DNA of 64,000 nucleotides from Ignavibacteriota bacterium (GCA_020437545.1 JAGQWH010000002.1:1-64000); one strand, 5' to 3'. Counted from the first letter of the stretch, positions 54,290 through 64,000 are shown. Numbers and translations: made by a program. Notes: generated from the sequence alone by a model not told the origin.

Positions 54290-56479
54290 GTGGAATTCAA
54301 ATCATACAAAAGTCCGGACAGAAATTTAAAACAGAGGAGAAGAATAAACATTTTCCTCCTTTTGTTTTCAGGAATATTTGTTGTGATACTTCTGAAGCTG
54401 ATTAATATTCAGATCATTGATTCCGAGAAATATAAAATAGCAGCGAGGAAACAATATGAAAACAAGATCACACTGACTCCTTACAGAGGAATGATCTATG
54501 ACAGAAATATGAATGTGCTTGTATCCAATACGCATGATTATTCTTTTGCTGCCGATCCAAACATGACAGATGATCCGGAAAAGGTAGCAGAATTATTTGC
54601 ATCGGTATTTGGAAAAAGCAAACAGGAATATCTGAATAAATTGTCAACTCCGAATACTTCTTTTGTATATCTTGAAAGGGGTGTGGATATTGAGGAAGCA
54701 AAAGGTCTTGATACAATGGATATAAACGGAATCATAGTTTTAAAAGAACCAAAAAGGATATATAATTACGGAAGCCTGGCTTCTCAGGTTCTTGGTTTTA
54801 CAAACGCAGATAACAAAGGTCAGTCCGGAATAGAATTATCTATGGACAAAGAGCTGTCAGGTAAAGAGGGATTTGTGATCATGCAGAGAGACGGAAGGGG
54901 AAATAACAGACCGTCTCTTGAATTTCCGAGAAAGGATTCTGAAAACGGAAATAATATAGTTTTAACCCTTGATATAAACATACAAAGATTTGCTGAAGAG
55001 GAACTTGCAGATGGAGTAAAGAAATTCAATGCTGAAGGAGGAAAGGTAATAGTGCAATCAGTAAAGACCGGGGAAGTACTTGCCATGAGCTCTTATCCGA
55101 CATTTGATCCGAACAATATTAAAACTTCCGATACCAGCGGAATGAAGAATGCTGTGATAACAGATATATTCGAACCCGGCTCTACTTTTAAAATAATTAC
55201 GGCTGCAGCATCCATAGAGGAAAATCTGGAAGACAGAAGTTCGATAATAGCTACAGAAAGTGTAAATGAAGTCAAAGGATTAAAATTCAATGAAGATAAT
55301 AAAACTTCAAGTATTTCATTTCAGCAGGCTATAGAACAATCGAGCAATGCTGCATTCAGCAAGATCGCATTAAAGCTAGGACCTGAAAAATTTTATAAAT
55401 ACGCCAGAGACTTTGGAATAGGGATTTACAACGGAATTGAACTTCCGGGTGAAAACAAAGGCATACTGAAAAGACCGCTGGATTTTTCCGGTGTATCATT
55501 GCCATACATGTCAATTGGATATGAAGTGCTTATAAATTCAATGCAGCTGACAAATGCATATGCAACTATTGCCAATAACGGGAAAATGATGAAATCCTAT
55601 ATTATAAAAAGGGAATTCTCACCTGCGGGTATAAATGTCTTCGAAGGCAGACCAACTATGATAAGGCAGGTCGTTTCTGAAAATACTGCAAAGCTTCTGA
55701 CATCGCTTTTTACAGGAGTGGTAGAAAGAGGAACCGGAATGGATGCTAAAGTAGAAGGGATAACTGTAGCAGGTAAGACCGGAACAGCTCAAAGGATAAT
55801 CAAAGGCGAGTATTCCAGCAGTTCACACAATGCGTCGTTTGTAGGATTCTTTCCGGCAGAAGATCCGCAGATAATTATAACTGTGATCATAAATAATCCT
55901 CAGTCAGGAGAGTATTATGGTGGAAAGGTTGCAGCGCCGGTATTTCAGAAGATCACAACAAGACTTATCAATTTCTCCGGAGCATCTGACATTGCGGGTA
56001 AGAGTTTTGTTAATGTGAATTATACAGGAGAAATGAATTCAGGGATAGTTAAGAATTTTTCAGAGCCATCAGATAAAAAACTTTTTATTCCTAATCTACT
56101 GAATCTACGATATGAAGATGCCATTGAAATATTAAAAGAAAACGGATTAAGTTTTGAAACGGTAGATATTGAAAATAAAGAAACATCCGGTGATTCCAAA
56201 TATATCGAATCACAGTATCCAATGCCGAATGAGACTGTAAGGGATAATGGTAATTTCAGCATCAAACTTGTAGTAAAAGAAAGAGGTTCGGATGAGGAAA
56301 GATTGCTGGTCACACCTGATATAACAAATTTAAGTTTGAGGAAAGCAATAAATGTACTGATCTCAGCGGGTTTTGATGCTGACATAAACGGAAGCGGAAA
56401 GATAATTGATCAGTCTCCGAAACCGGGGACTAAGTTGCTTCCAAAATCGAAAATAATTATTTACTGTCAAAACAATTAG
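54290..56479 (+). CDS. ftsI: Division-type penicillin-binding protein with PASTA domains (FtsI/SpoVD-like)
   Basis: Transpeptidase of septal peptidoglycan synthesis. 729 residues: a transmembrane helix at about 20-40, a PBP dimerisation domain, then the transpeptidase with Ser298-x-x-Lys301 in GSTFKI, S351-S352-N353 and Lys496-Thr-Gly. Two PASTA domains lie at about 595-665 and 670-728, which E. coli FtsI lacks. The start is GTG at 54290. Confidence 0.93.
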   Translation: MEFKSYKSPDRNLKQRRRINIFLLLFSGIFVVILLKLINIQIIDSEKYKIAARKQYENKITLTPYRGMIYDRNMNVLVSNTHDYSFAADPNMTDDPEKVAELFASVFGKSKQEYLNKLSTPNTSFVYLERGVDIEEAKGLDTMDINGIIVLKEPKRIYNYGSLASQVLGFTNADNKGQSGIELSMDKELSGKEGFVIMQRDGRGNNRPSLEFPRKDSENGNNIVLTLDINIQRFAEEELADGVKKFNAEGGKVIVQSVKTGEVLAMSSYPTFDPNNIKTSDTSGMKNAVITDIFEPGSTFKIITAAASIEENLEDRSSIIATESVNEVKGLKFNEDNKTSSISFQQAIEQSSNAAFSKIALKLGPEKFYKYARDFGIGIYNGIELPGENKGILKRPLDFSGVSLPYMSIGYEVLINSMQLTNAYATIANNGKMMKSYIIKREFSPAGINVFEGRPTMIRQVVSENTAKLLTSLFTGVVERGTGMDAKVEGITVAGKTGTAQRIIKGEYSSSSHNASFVGFFPAEDPQIIITVIINNPQSGEYYGGKVAAPVFQKITTRLINFSGASDIAGKSFVNVNYTGEMNSGIVKNFSEPSDKKLFIPNLLNLRYEDAIEILKENGLSFETVDIENKETSGDSKYIESQYPMPNETVRDNGNFSIKLVVKERGSDEERLLVTPDITNLSLRKAINVLISAGFDADINGSGKIIDQSPKPGTKLLPKSKIIIYCQNN

Positions 56480-56503
56480 CATAAGTTTTATTTTTTTTTA
56501 AAG

Positions 56504-57991
56504 ATGATGATATCAGAAATAATATACAGAGATGAATTGAAAAATTATAATTTAAATTTCGATTTGATAAATCTGAGCGATTTTAAAGTGACCGGTATTA
56601 ATTATGACTCACGCAAAGTGAACAAAGGAAATATATTTTTTGCAATAAAAGGATTTAAGGAAGACGGAAGTTCTTATATAAAAGATGCCGTTGATTCCGG
56701 AGCAGGATTGATTTTTACTGACTCTGAAAATAAATTCAACTTTGAAACACCTGTAATAAAAGTCAGCAGCATCAGAAAGCTTATGGCGACTGTAAGCGGA
56801 ATATTTTACAATGACCCTTCCTCCAGATTAAAACTGGTCGGGATCACAGGTACTAACGGAAAGACAACAACTGCTTATCTGACGAGGTATCTTTTTGAGA
56901 AAGCCGGTTATAAAAGCGGACTGATCGGAACTATCGGTTATCAGACAGGTGAGAGAAATTCGGAATCAAAACTGACTACTCCTGATTCTGTTGAGATGAA
57001 CATTATGCTTGATGAGATGGTAAGATCAGGAATGGATTTTTGCGTTATGGAAGTTTCTTCTATAGCGCTAGTGATGGACAGAGTTTACGGTTTAAAATTC
57101 GATACCGGGGTTTTTACGAATCTTACAAGCGAGCATCTGGATTTTCATGCAAACATGGAAAATTATTTTGAAGCAAAAAAAATATTATTTGATGGACTGG
57201 GTAATGATAAATCCGCTATCTCAAATTCAGATGATGAATACGGCAGAAAAATACTTAACGATACCAGGGCAGGAAAATTTTATTATTCGGTAAATACTGA
57301 AAGTGATCTTCGGTCATTCAATGAAAAGTTAAGCTTAAGCGGTCTGGAGTTTGATGTAAAATGGAATGGTAAGACATACAGGCTTAGATCAAATCTTGCG
57401 GGAAGATTTAATATATACAATATACTAGCATCAGTATCAACTGCATTGAGATATGATATAGATATGGAGCAGATACAAAAATCTTTAATGAGTTTTAAGG
57501 AAGTTGACGGAAGATACAACAGGATCATGCTTCCTAACGGAGCAGTTGCAGTTATAGATTATTCACACACTTCAGATTCATTGAAGAAAGCAATCGAGAC
57601 TTCAAGAGAAATTGTGAATGAAGAGAAGAAAAATGCAAGAGTTATAACAGTGTTTGGCTGCGGCGGAAACAGGGACAAGACAAAGAGACCAGTCATGGGC
57701 GGATATGCTACGGAACTTTCAGATCATGTAATTATAACTTCTGATAATCCGAGATCCGAAGAGCCGATGGAAATTATAAAGGAGATCATAACAGGAATTA
57801 AAAGTGATAAAGCTTATGATATTGAAGTCAACAGGGAAGAAGCAATAAAAAAAGGAATTGAGATATCAAAAGAAGGTGACATAGTGCTTATTTGCGGCAA
57901 GGGACATGAAACTTATCAGGAAGTGAACGGGGTGAGAAGTCATTTTGATGATAAAGAAATGGTGAAGAAATATTCAGTTAATGCAAAATAA
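56504..57991 (+). CDS. murE: UDP-MurNAc-tripeptide synthetase MurE
   Basis: Adds the third amino acid to the wall precursor. 495 residues with the ATP loop GITGTNGKTTT, the conserved NYDSRKV N-terminus, and the DNPR motif (TSDNPRSEEP) that marks enzymes adding meso-diaminopimelate rather than lysine. It lies 24 bases after the PBP gene. Confidence 0.95.
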   Translation: MMISEIIYRDELKNYNLNFDLINLSDFKVTGINYDSRKVNKGNIFFAIKGFKEDGSSYIKDAVDSGAGLIFTDSENKFNFETPVIKVSSIRKLMATVSGIFYNDPSSRLKLVGITGTNGKTTTAYLTRYLFEKAGYKSGLIGTIGYQTGERNSESKLTTPDSVEMNIMLDEMVRSGMDFCVMEVSSIALVMDRVYGLKFDTGVFTNLTSEHLDFHANMENYFEAKKILFDGLGNDKSAISNSDDEYGRKILNDTRAGKFYYSVNTESDLRSFNEKLSLSGLEFDVKWNGKTYRLRSNLAGRFNIYNILASVSTALRYDIDMEQIQKSLMSFKEVDGRYNRIMLPNGAVAVIDYSHTSDSLKKAIETSREIVNEEKKNARVITVFGCGGNRDKTKRPVMGGYATELSDHVIITSDNPRSEEPMEIIKEIITGIKSDKAYDIEVNREEAIKKGIEISKEGDIVLICGKGHETYQEVNGVRSHFDDKEMVKKYSVNAK

Positions 57992-57994
57992 ATT

Positions 57995-59398
57995 ATGCTG
58001 AGTACAAAAGATCTTATCCGGGTCAGACATATTTCAGAAATTAATATTCTGAAATCGGCTATAAAAAATTACAACGGAGTTGCAATAGATTCAAGATCAG
58101 TAAAGAAAAACGAAATATTTTTTGCGATCAAAGGTGAGAATACCGACGGACATATATATCTGAAAGACGTATTTAATAAAGGTGTAAGCACGGCAGTAGT
58201 AAATGATAACTGGTACAGGAAGAATGGGAATAAATTCAGAGGTAAGAATTTTTTAACTGTCAGAGATACTACTGCAGCCTTAGGTGAGTTTGCAAAGTTA
58301 CATAAGAGTAATTTTAATATACCTGTACTTTGCATTGGCGGAAGCAATGGTAAGACAACGACCAAAGATCTTGTTGCAGCAGTTCTTTCTCAGAAGTATA
58401 AGATCTTAAAATCCGAAGGAAATTTCAACAATCACATTGGATTACCTTTATCTCTTTTAAAATTGAAGAGGAGCCATGAAATGTGTGTGCTGGAAGTCGG
58501 ATGCAATCACTTTGGTGAGATAAAATATTTATGTGAAATAGCCGAACCGGAATACGGGATGATAACAAATATTGGAAAGGAACATCTTGAATTTTTCAGG
58601 ACCGTTGAAGGTGTGGCAAAAGCAGAGTTTGAGCTTTATGATTATTTAAAGAAAAAAGAAGACGGGATAATGTTTTTAAACTATGACGACAAATTCATAA
58701 AAAAATACTCAGGAGGTATAAAAAATGAAAAGAAATTTTCTTACTCTTACAAATTTAACACGGATGTCAAAGGAAGATTTGCAGGTTTTAGTAACAATTT
58801 TGAACCCGCGATTGAAGTATCCTTTAGTGAAAATGGTAAAGATAAAAAATTCAAAACGCTTATATCCACATTCGGCAAGCACTCGGTATACAACGGTTTA
58901 GCGGCAGCTGCAGCAGGGATATATTTTAAAGTAAGTCCTGCTATGATAAAGAAAGCTCTGCGGAATTTTAAACCGGCATCTTCAAAAAGAATGGAAGTAA
59001 TAAAGAAAAATGGCATGACAATTATAAATGATGCATATAACAGCAATCCTGAATCAGTAAAAATGGGAATTGAGACAATGATGGAATACAGATCCAAAGG
59101 AAATAAATATGCGGTATTGTCGGATATGCTTGAGCTTGGCAAAGTTTCGGGAAAGGAGCATTTAGATATCGGGAAATTTGCGGTCAAAGTGGGATTGAAA
59201 AATTTATTTACTTACGGGAAAGAGAGCAAACATACTTTTAGAGGAGCTGCTGAAATAAGAAACAATTTATATTTTGAAAATAAGGAAGATCTTATAGAGG
59301 TATTAAAGAGAAATATTAAAAAAGACGATGTGATCTATGTTAAAGGTTCGAGAGGCATGAAGATGGAAGAAGTTGTAAATGAAATCATTAAAAAATAA
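57995..59398 (+). CDS. murF: UDP-MurNAc-tripeptide:D-Ala-D-Ala ligase MurF
   Basis: Completes the pentapeptide. 467 residues with the ATP loop CIGGSNGKTTTKDLV, NFNNHIGLPLSLL, MITNIGKEHLEFF and the C-terminal INDAYNSNPES motif. Three bases separate it from murE. Confidence 0.95.
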   Translation: MLSTKDLIRVRHISEINILKSAIKNYNGVAIDSRSVKKNEIFFAIKGENTDGHIYLKDVFNKGVSTAVVNDNWYRKNGNKFRGKNFLTVRDTTAALGEFAKLHKSNFNIPVLCIGGSNGKTTTKDLVAAVLSQKYKILKSEGNFNNHIGLPLSLLKLKRSHEMCVLEVGCNHFGEIKYLCEIAEPEYGMITNIGKEHLEFFRTVEGVAKAEFELYDYLKKKEDGIMFLNYDDKFIKKYSGGIKNEKKFSYSYKFNTDVKGRFAGFSNNFEPAIEVSFSENGKDKKFKTLISTFGKHSVYNGLAAAAAGIYFKVSPAMIKKALRNFKPASSKRMEVIKKNGMTIINDAYNSNPESVKMGIETMMEYRSKGNKYAVLSDMLELGKVSGKEHLDIGKFAVKVGLKNLFTYGKESKHTFRGAAEIRNNLYFENKEDLIEVLKRNIKKDDVIYVKGSRGMKMEEVVNEIIKK

Positions 59399-59401
59399 TA
59401 C

Positions 59402-60511
59402 ATGCTATATAAACTTGCAGAATACATAAATTCTAATTTTAATCCGCCGGGATTTGATATTTTTAAATTCATTACATTCAGATCTGCACTTGCTGCAATT
59501 ACGGCATTACTGATTAGTTTTATACTCGGTCCGAAGATCATAAAAATTCTGCAAAGAAAGCAAATAGGGGAAGCAAGAAAGGAAGACGGACCGCAGTTTC
59601 ACTGGTCCAAAGCAGGTACACCTACAATGGGCGGGTTTATAATTTTATTTTCCGTGCTCATTCCGGTATTGCTTTGGGGAGATCTGGGAAATATTTATGT
59701 GATCATAATATTATTTGTAACAATAGCTCTTGGTGCAGTCGGATTTACAGATGATTATCTGAAAGTGGTAAAAAAGTACAAAAAAGGTCTTGCCGAAAGA
59801 TATAAGCTTCTCGGGCAATTGACGGTTGGACTGATAGTAGGCTGTGCAATATATTTTTTACCTCAGTTTGAAGGTATTCATTCGATCACGACAATACCTT
59901 TTTTAAAAGGGGTTGAGTTTGATTTTTCGATCTTTTACATACCCATAGTGGTTTTTATAATTACTGCTACATCGAATGCCGTTAATTTTACTGACGGACT
60001 CGATGGATTAGCAGTGGGAACGGTTGGAGTTGTTGCACTTACATTAGGAATCATTGCTTATGTTTCAGGAAACATTGAGACCTCTAAATATTTAAACATT
60101 ATTTATTTAAGAGGAAATGGCGAACTGGCTATTTATTGTTCGGCTTTGGTCGGAGCTGCATTAGGATTTTTATGGTACAATTTTTATCCTGCACAGGTAT
60201 TCATGGGAGATACAGGTTCACTTGCTTTAGGCGGAGCAATCGGAACATTGTGTGTGCTTGTTAAAAAGGAATTCATGCTTCCTGTACTTGGCGGAATATT
60301 TTTTGTGGAAGCATTGTCAGTGATCGTTCAGAGATATTATTTCAAATATACAAGAAAGAGATTCGGGGAAGGGAAGAGGATCTTTAAAATGGCGCCGATC
60401 CACCATCATTTTGAAATGAAAGGTATACCCGAACCCAAGATAGTGGTCAGGTTTTATATAGTAGCAATAATACTTGCGATCATTACATTAGCATCATTAA
60501 AAATCAGATAA
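59402..60511 (+). CDS. mraY: Phospho-N-acetylmuramoyl-pentapeptide transferase MraY
   Basis: Makes lipid I in the inner membrane. 369 residues with about ten hydrophobic segments, the catalytic NAVNFTDGLDGLAVG, FMGDTGSLALGG and the cytoplasmic IHHHFEMKG motif. Three bases after murF. Confidence 0.96.
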   Translation: MLYKLAEYINSNFNPPGFDIFKFITFRSALAAITALLISFILGPKIIKILQRKQIGEARKEDGPQFHWSKAGTPTMGGFIILFSVLIPVLLWGDLGNIYVIIILFVTIALGAVGFTDDYLKVVKKYKKGLAERYKLLGQLTVGLIVGCAIYFLPQFEGIHSITTIPFLKGVEFDFSIFYIPIVVFIITATSNAVNFTDGLDGLAVGTVGVVALTLGIIAYVSGNIETSKYLNIIYLRGNGELAIYCSALVGAALGFLWYNFYPAQVFMGDTGSLALGGAIGTLCVLVKKEFMLPVLGGIFFVEALSVIVQRYYFKYTRKRFGEGKRIFKMAPIHHHFEMKGIPEPKIVVRFYIVAIILAIITLASLKIR

Positions 60512-60532
60512 AAACTCTTTTAAAAAGCTAAG

Positions 60533-61906
60533 ATGATCAATTACGGTAATAGTTCTTTTACAATACTCGGTGCAGGAAGAAGCGGAATTGCAGTTGCAAG
60601 ACTCTTAAAAAAAAGAGGAGCTAAGGTATTTCTGAGTGACGGCAGTGCGAAAGATTCCCTGAAATTTTTTGATGAAGAATTAATGAAAAAGGAAGGGATT
60701 GAATTTGAGCTCGGCGGACATACAGACAGAGTTTTTGAAAATGATATTTTCATCAAGAGTCCCGGGATCTTTCCGGACAGCGAAATTATCATGAAGGCAG
60801 TAGAATCAGGAAAGGATATTTATTCTGAAATTGAAATAGCTTTTGATGTATGTAATTGTCCGGTGATAGCAATTACCGGTACGAACGGTAAAACGACTAC
60901 TACAATACTGACCGGAGAGATATTCAAAAATGCGGGATTTGATGCAAAGGTCTGCGGTAATGTAGGTCTGGCTTTTTCTGAGATCGCAGACAAGACAACG
61001 GATGAATCCGTTGTAATACTTGAAGCAAGCAGTTTTCAGCTTTTTGATACTGAAGAATTCAAACCAAAAGTGTCTGTACTGCTTAACATTACAAATGATC
61101 ACATTGACTGGCACGGAAGTTTTGAGGATTATCTTGATGCAAAACTTATGATTACAAAAAATCAGGATGAAAACGATCTAGTTATTATAAACTTTGATGA
61201 TAAAACTTTAATGAACTCAGAAATAAACCCGGATGTAAAAAGAGCATATTTCAGTATTAAGGAAAATTTGATTGATAAAGAAGTTGAACGGGGAAGTTTT
61301 AAAAAAGAAGATTCAATAATTTATTTTGACAAAACAAAAGGAATTGAAGAAACAATAATGGAAACACGGGAAATAAATATAAGAGGTAATCACAACCTTT
61401 ATAATTCACTTGCGGCGGTGATCTCTGCAAGATCTTTTGACATAAAGAAAGAGATCATAAAAGAGACTCTTATGAAATTCAAAGGTGTTGAACACAGGAT
61501 AGAATTTATAAGAGAGCTGAACGGAGTAAATTATTATAATGATTCAAAAGCTACAAATGTAGAGTCATTGCAGGTAGCGCTTGAGTCTTTCAGTGGTGAT
61601 CTGATTTTGATATTAGGAGGAAGAGAGAAGGGAAATGATTACAGTACTATTGAGAATCTGATCAAAGAAAAAGTAAAAACGATAATCGCAGTAGGAGAGA
61701 GTAAGGATAAGATCTCCGGGTTTTTTAAAGATAAAGTTAAAACTGTAGTTGCGGGTTCATTTGAAGAGGCAGTAACCAAAGCATATGATATATCGGAAAG
61801 CGGTGATACAGTTCTGCTTTCGCCGGCATGTAAAAGTTTTGACATGTTTGACAGCTATGAACACAGGGGGAGAGAGTTTAAGAGACTGGTAGGATTGCTG
61901 AAATGA
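60533..61906 (+). CDS. murD: UDP-MurNAc-L-alanine:D-glutamate ligase MurD
   Basis: 457 residues with the N-terminal dinucleotide-like GAGRSGIAVARLL, the ATP loop ITGTNGKTTTT, NITNDHIDWHGSF and the C-terminal SPACKSFDMF motif. Its stop is followed by a 130-base gap with a perfect palindrome before ftsW. Confidence 0.95.
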   Translation: MINYGNSSFTILGAGRSGIAVARLLKKRGAKVFLSDGSAKDSLKFFDEELMKKEGIEFELGGHTDRVFENDIFIKSPGIFPDSEIIMKAVESGKDIYSEIEIAFDVCNCPVIAITGTNGKTTTTILTGEIFKNAGFDAKVCGNVGLAFSEIADKTTDESVVILEASSFQLFDTEEFKPKVSVLLNITNDHIDWHGSFEDYLDAKLMITKNQDENDLVIINFDDKTLMNSEINPDVKRAYFSIKENLIDKEVERGSFKKEDSIIYFDKTKGIEETIMETREINIRGNHNLYNSLAAVISARSFDIKKEIIKETLMKFKGVEHRIEFIRELNGVNYYNDSKATNVESLQVALESFSGDLILILGGREKGNDYSTIENLIKEKVKTIIAVGESKDKISGFFKDKVKTVVAGSFEEAVTKAYDISESGDTVLLSPACKSFDMFDSYEHRGREFKRLVGLLK

Positions 61907-61927
61907 AGAATTGCTTACTCGAAGCCG

Positions 61928-61947
61928 GAAACCGTTTAAACGGTTTC
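61928..61947. other. Perfect 20-base palindrome between murD and ftsW
   Basis: GAAACCGTTTAAACGGTTTC is its own reverse complement over all 20 bases. It has no loop and no following T-run, which suggests a dimeric protein binding site more than a terminator. It lies about 90 bases before ftsW. Confidence 0.65.
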
Positions 61948-62036
61948 TCTAATTCTCCGGTCGGAAAAGATTCCCATAAATAACTAAAAAAAATTTCTAA
62001 AGAAAAAACGGAATATAAATACTATAAATAAACAAT

Positions 62037-63152
62037 TTGTCAAACCGCAACAAAATAGATATCTGGATCCTGATACCCGTGCTGATGCTTATGCTTTTCA
62101 GTATTGGAGTGGTTTACAGTGCTAGCTCTACATTTGCTCTTGAAAAATTTCAGGACAGCAATTATCTGATCAAGCAGCATGCAGTAAAGATCATAATATC
62201 AATAGTAATAATATTTGCGGTTGCAAGGATCGATTATATTAATCTTAAAGGAATAGCAAAGCCAATGATCTGGCTTGCAATTGTTTTACTGATATTCACT
62301 TTGTTCAGCGGTAGGGGACCGATTAAAGGCGCAAGCAGATGGATAAATCTGGGACCGTTAAGTTTTCAGCCTTCTGAGTTTGCAAGATATGCAATAATTA
62401 TCTATGTAGCGTTTTTATTGACAAAGAAAAAAGATTATATGGATCTTCTGTACAGGGGATATCTTCCGGTATTATTTTATATACTTGTTATCAGCGGATT
62501 AATATTGATCCAGCCAAATTTTTCAATAGCATCGATAATATTCATGACAAGTATGTCATTACTTTTTTTATCAGAAGCTAAGAAAAAGCATATAATGTTT
62601 ACATTTGCAGCATTAATGCCGTTTGCTGTTTTGTTCGTTTTATCAAAGGATTACATATTGAACAGGATATCATCATACAGCGAATATAATTCTGGAGGAA
62701 GCACCAGTTATCAGCTGCAACAGGCATTGATAGGTTTTGGAAACGGAGGATTGCTTGGAATAGGACCGGGTAATTCCAATCAGAGAGATTTCTTTTTACC
62801 TGAAGCACACGGTGATTTTATTTTTTCTATTATTGGAGAAGAGTACGGATTCATAGGAACTCTGATAATTCTGAGTTTATATTTTATAATAGCAGTAAGA
62901 GGATTTAAGATAGCAAAAGAAAGTAAAGACGAATTCGGGAAATATCTTGCGTTCGGGATCACGATGTTAATTGTATTAAATGCAGTAATAAATATGTCAG
63001 TTGCAAGCGGAGTAATTCCGACTACGGGAGTTACGCTTCCATTTGTAAGTTATGGAGGAACATCGATAGTATTTTCCGCACTGGCAATCGGAATACTACT
63101 GAATATTTCATCTCACAGGGATGAGATCTCGGATGAATTAGTGATAGAATAA
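62037..63152 (+). CDS. ftsW: Lipid II polymerase FtsW
   Basis: Membrane glycosyltransferase of the SEDS family that works with the FtsI-type PBP. 371 residues with about ten hydrophobic segments, the N-terminal GVVYSASSTFAL, KGASRWINLGPLSFQPSEFA and the C-terminal PTTGVTLPFVSYGGTS. The start is TTG at 62037. Its stop overlaps the murG start as TAATG. RodA is the alternative, but the dcw position favours FtsW. Confidence 0.93.
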   Translation: MSNRNKIDIWILIPVLMLMLFSIGVVYSASSTFALEKFQDSNYLIKQHAVKIIISIVIIFAVARIDYINLKGIAKPMIWLAIVLLIFTLFSGRGPIKGASRWINLGPLSFQPSEFARYAIIIYVAFLLTKKKDYMDLLYRGYLPVLFYILVISGLILIQPNFSIASIIFMTSMSLLFLSEAKKKHIMFTFAALMPFAVLFVLSKDYILNRISSYSEYNSGGSTSYQLQQALIGFGNGGLLGIGPGNSNQRDFFLPEAHGDFIFSIIGEEYGFIGTLIILSLYFIIAVRGFKIAKESKDEFGKYLAFGITMLIVLNAVINMSVASGVIPTTGVTLPFVSYGGTSIVFSALAIGILLNISSHRDEISDELVIE

Positions 63153-64000
63153 TGAGATATCTTTTTTCAGGCGGAGGTTCCGGAGGACATATATTCCCTG
63201 CAATTGCAATAGCTGAAGAGATAAGAAAGATTGATAAGGAAGCAGAGTTTTTATTCATAGGTGCAAAGGGCAGAATAGAAGAAAAGATCGTTCCTTCAAA
63301 TAATTTCAGATTAGAGACAATTGATATCTCCGGAATTGACAGGTCGAAGATCCTGAATAATACGATGCTTCCGGTAAAGTTTCTGAAGGCATTAATGCGA
63401 TGCAGAAAACTTATCAGAAATTTTGCACCGGATGTAGCAGTCGGAACAGGCGGATTTGTCTGTGGACCGGTAATTTACACTGCAAATTTATTAGGTATTC
63501 CGACTCTTATACAGGAAGGAAATTCGTTTGCTGGGAAGACAATAAAGTTTTTGTCACGAAAAGCTAATAAAGTTGTGATCAACTTTGAAGAGACGAAAAA
63601 ATATTTAAAACGGAAAGATAATATTGTCATTATTTCTCATCCTATCCGGAGTTCGCTGGTCAGAACAGATAAAAAGGAATCAACTGAATTTTTCGGACTG
63701 GACGGTAAAAATAAGACGATCTTTATATTCGGTGGAAGTCAGGGTGCCAGGGGAATAAATGAGAATATTGACAGGGTACTCGAAGAGTTATACAGAATTA
63801 ATGTAAATGTAATATGGCAAACCGGTAAGAGCGATTTTGAAAAGTACAGTGTTAAATACCGGGAGTCGGCTGACAAGATAAAGATACTTGAGTTCATTGA
63901 CAATATTGATAAAGCATATTCATCTGCTGATATACTTATCTGCAGAGCAGGGATCACGAGTATAATGGAAATTGCTTTTATGAAATCAGTTGCGATACTG
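63152..64000 (+). CDS. murG: UDP-GlcNAc:MurNAc-pentapeptide-lipid GlcNAc transferase MurG (3' end outside window)
   Basis: Makes lipid II. The first 283 codons are present and open to the window end. The N-terminus has FSGGGSGGHIFPAIAIAEE, then VGTGGFVCGPVIY, the IFGGSQGARGIN motif and SADILICRAGITSIME, all in order. It starts on the last base of the ftsW stop codon. Confidence 0.95.
   Translation, partial: MRYLFSGGGSGGHIFPAIAIAEEIRKIDKEAEFLFIGAKGRIEEKIVPSNNFRLETIDISGIDRSKILNNTMLPVKFLKALMRCRKLIRNFAPDVAVGTGGFVCGPVIYTANLLGIPTLIQEGNSFAGKTIKFLSRKANKVVINFEETKKYLKRKDNIVIISHPIRSSLVRTDKKESTEFFGLDGKNKTIFIFGGSQGARGINENIDRVLEELYRINVNVIWQTGKSDFEKYSVKYRESADKIKILEFIDNIDKAYSSADILICRAGITSIMEIAFMKSVAIL

Overview
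The window is an AT-rich, gene-dense chromosomal segment from a bacterium of the FCB (Bacteroidota/Ignavibacteriota/Chlorobi) group. Three sequence features support this. A secreted protein ends in the NYPNPFNP-type sorting domain typical of Ignavibacteria-like lineages. The mraZ promoter matches the Bacteroidota consensus TTG-N19-TANNTTTG exactly. Many genes lack a clear Shine-Dalgarno sequence. MurE carries the DNPR motif of meso-diaminopimelate-adding enzymes, so a Gram-negative-type wall is expected. The species cannot be named from the sequence alone.

Layout. (1) 1-10 kb holds housekeeping genes: mdh, rpmA, rplU and tRNA-Ala on the minus strand, then purC, phospholipid synthesis (psd, pssA, pgsA), a cysteine desulfurase, an HU-like protein, ruvX, an AlbA_2-type ATP-binding protein, a LysE-family transporter and a membrane protein with a RING-like zinc finger. 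(2) 10.2-22.8 kb is the translation/transcription block: tRNA-Tyr, -Gly, -Thr, rpmG, tRNA-Trp, secE, nusG, rplK, rplA, rplJ, rplL, rpoB, rpoC, closed by a clear intrinsic terminator. (3) A HAD phosphatase at 22.9-23.9 kb is followed by a 413-base gap. (4) 24.3-50.4 kb is a complete-looking extracellular contractile injection system (eCIS; Afp/PVC/MAC-like). It encodes cap (Pvc16), one sheath, two tube proteins, a Pvc6-like small protein, a LysM-type tube/baseplate adaptor, VgrG-like spike, PAAR tip, gp25, two large baseplate proteins, a fibre-like PKD protein, tape measure, AAA+ ATPase (Pvc15), a peptidoglycan hydrolase and three candidate cargo proteins. The cargo candidates share one N-terminal leader; two continue into DUF4157 plus a further metalloprotease-like domain, and one has only the leader and an unknown domain. 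(5) 50.8-52.1 kb is a secreted Ycf48/BNR-repeat protein with a C-terminal sorting domain. (6) 52.4-64 kb is the dcw cluster: mraZ, rsmH, ftsL, ftsI-type PBP with PASTA domains, murE, murF, mraY, murD, ftsW, and murG cut by the window end. An MraZ operator lies just downstream of its promoter.

How the genes work together. The eCIS genes are co-oriented and mostly overlapping or closely spaced. They should encode a free, phage-tail-like particle that assembles in the cytoplasm and carries protein cargo in its tube. The proposed cargos sit between the tape measure and the ATPase.

Non-coding structure. Nearly every longer intergenic gap carries a short tandem array whose unit is seven bases. The unit sequence differs from array to array (AGTTAAA, TTTAACT-like, AATTACG, TATTGAG, AACTATT, ATCAAAA), but the seven-base period is kept. 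Several arrays end within a few bases of an eCIS start codon, and one begins inside the stop codon of the spike gene. The arrays and the leader-sharing cargo set are the two most interesting things in the window. No rRNA, CRISPR array, transposase or integrase was seen.
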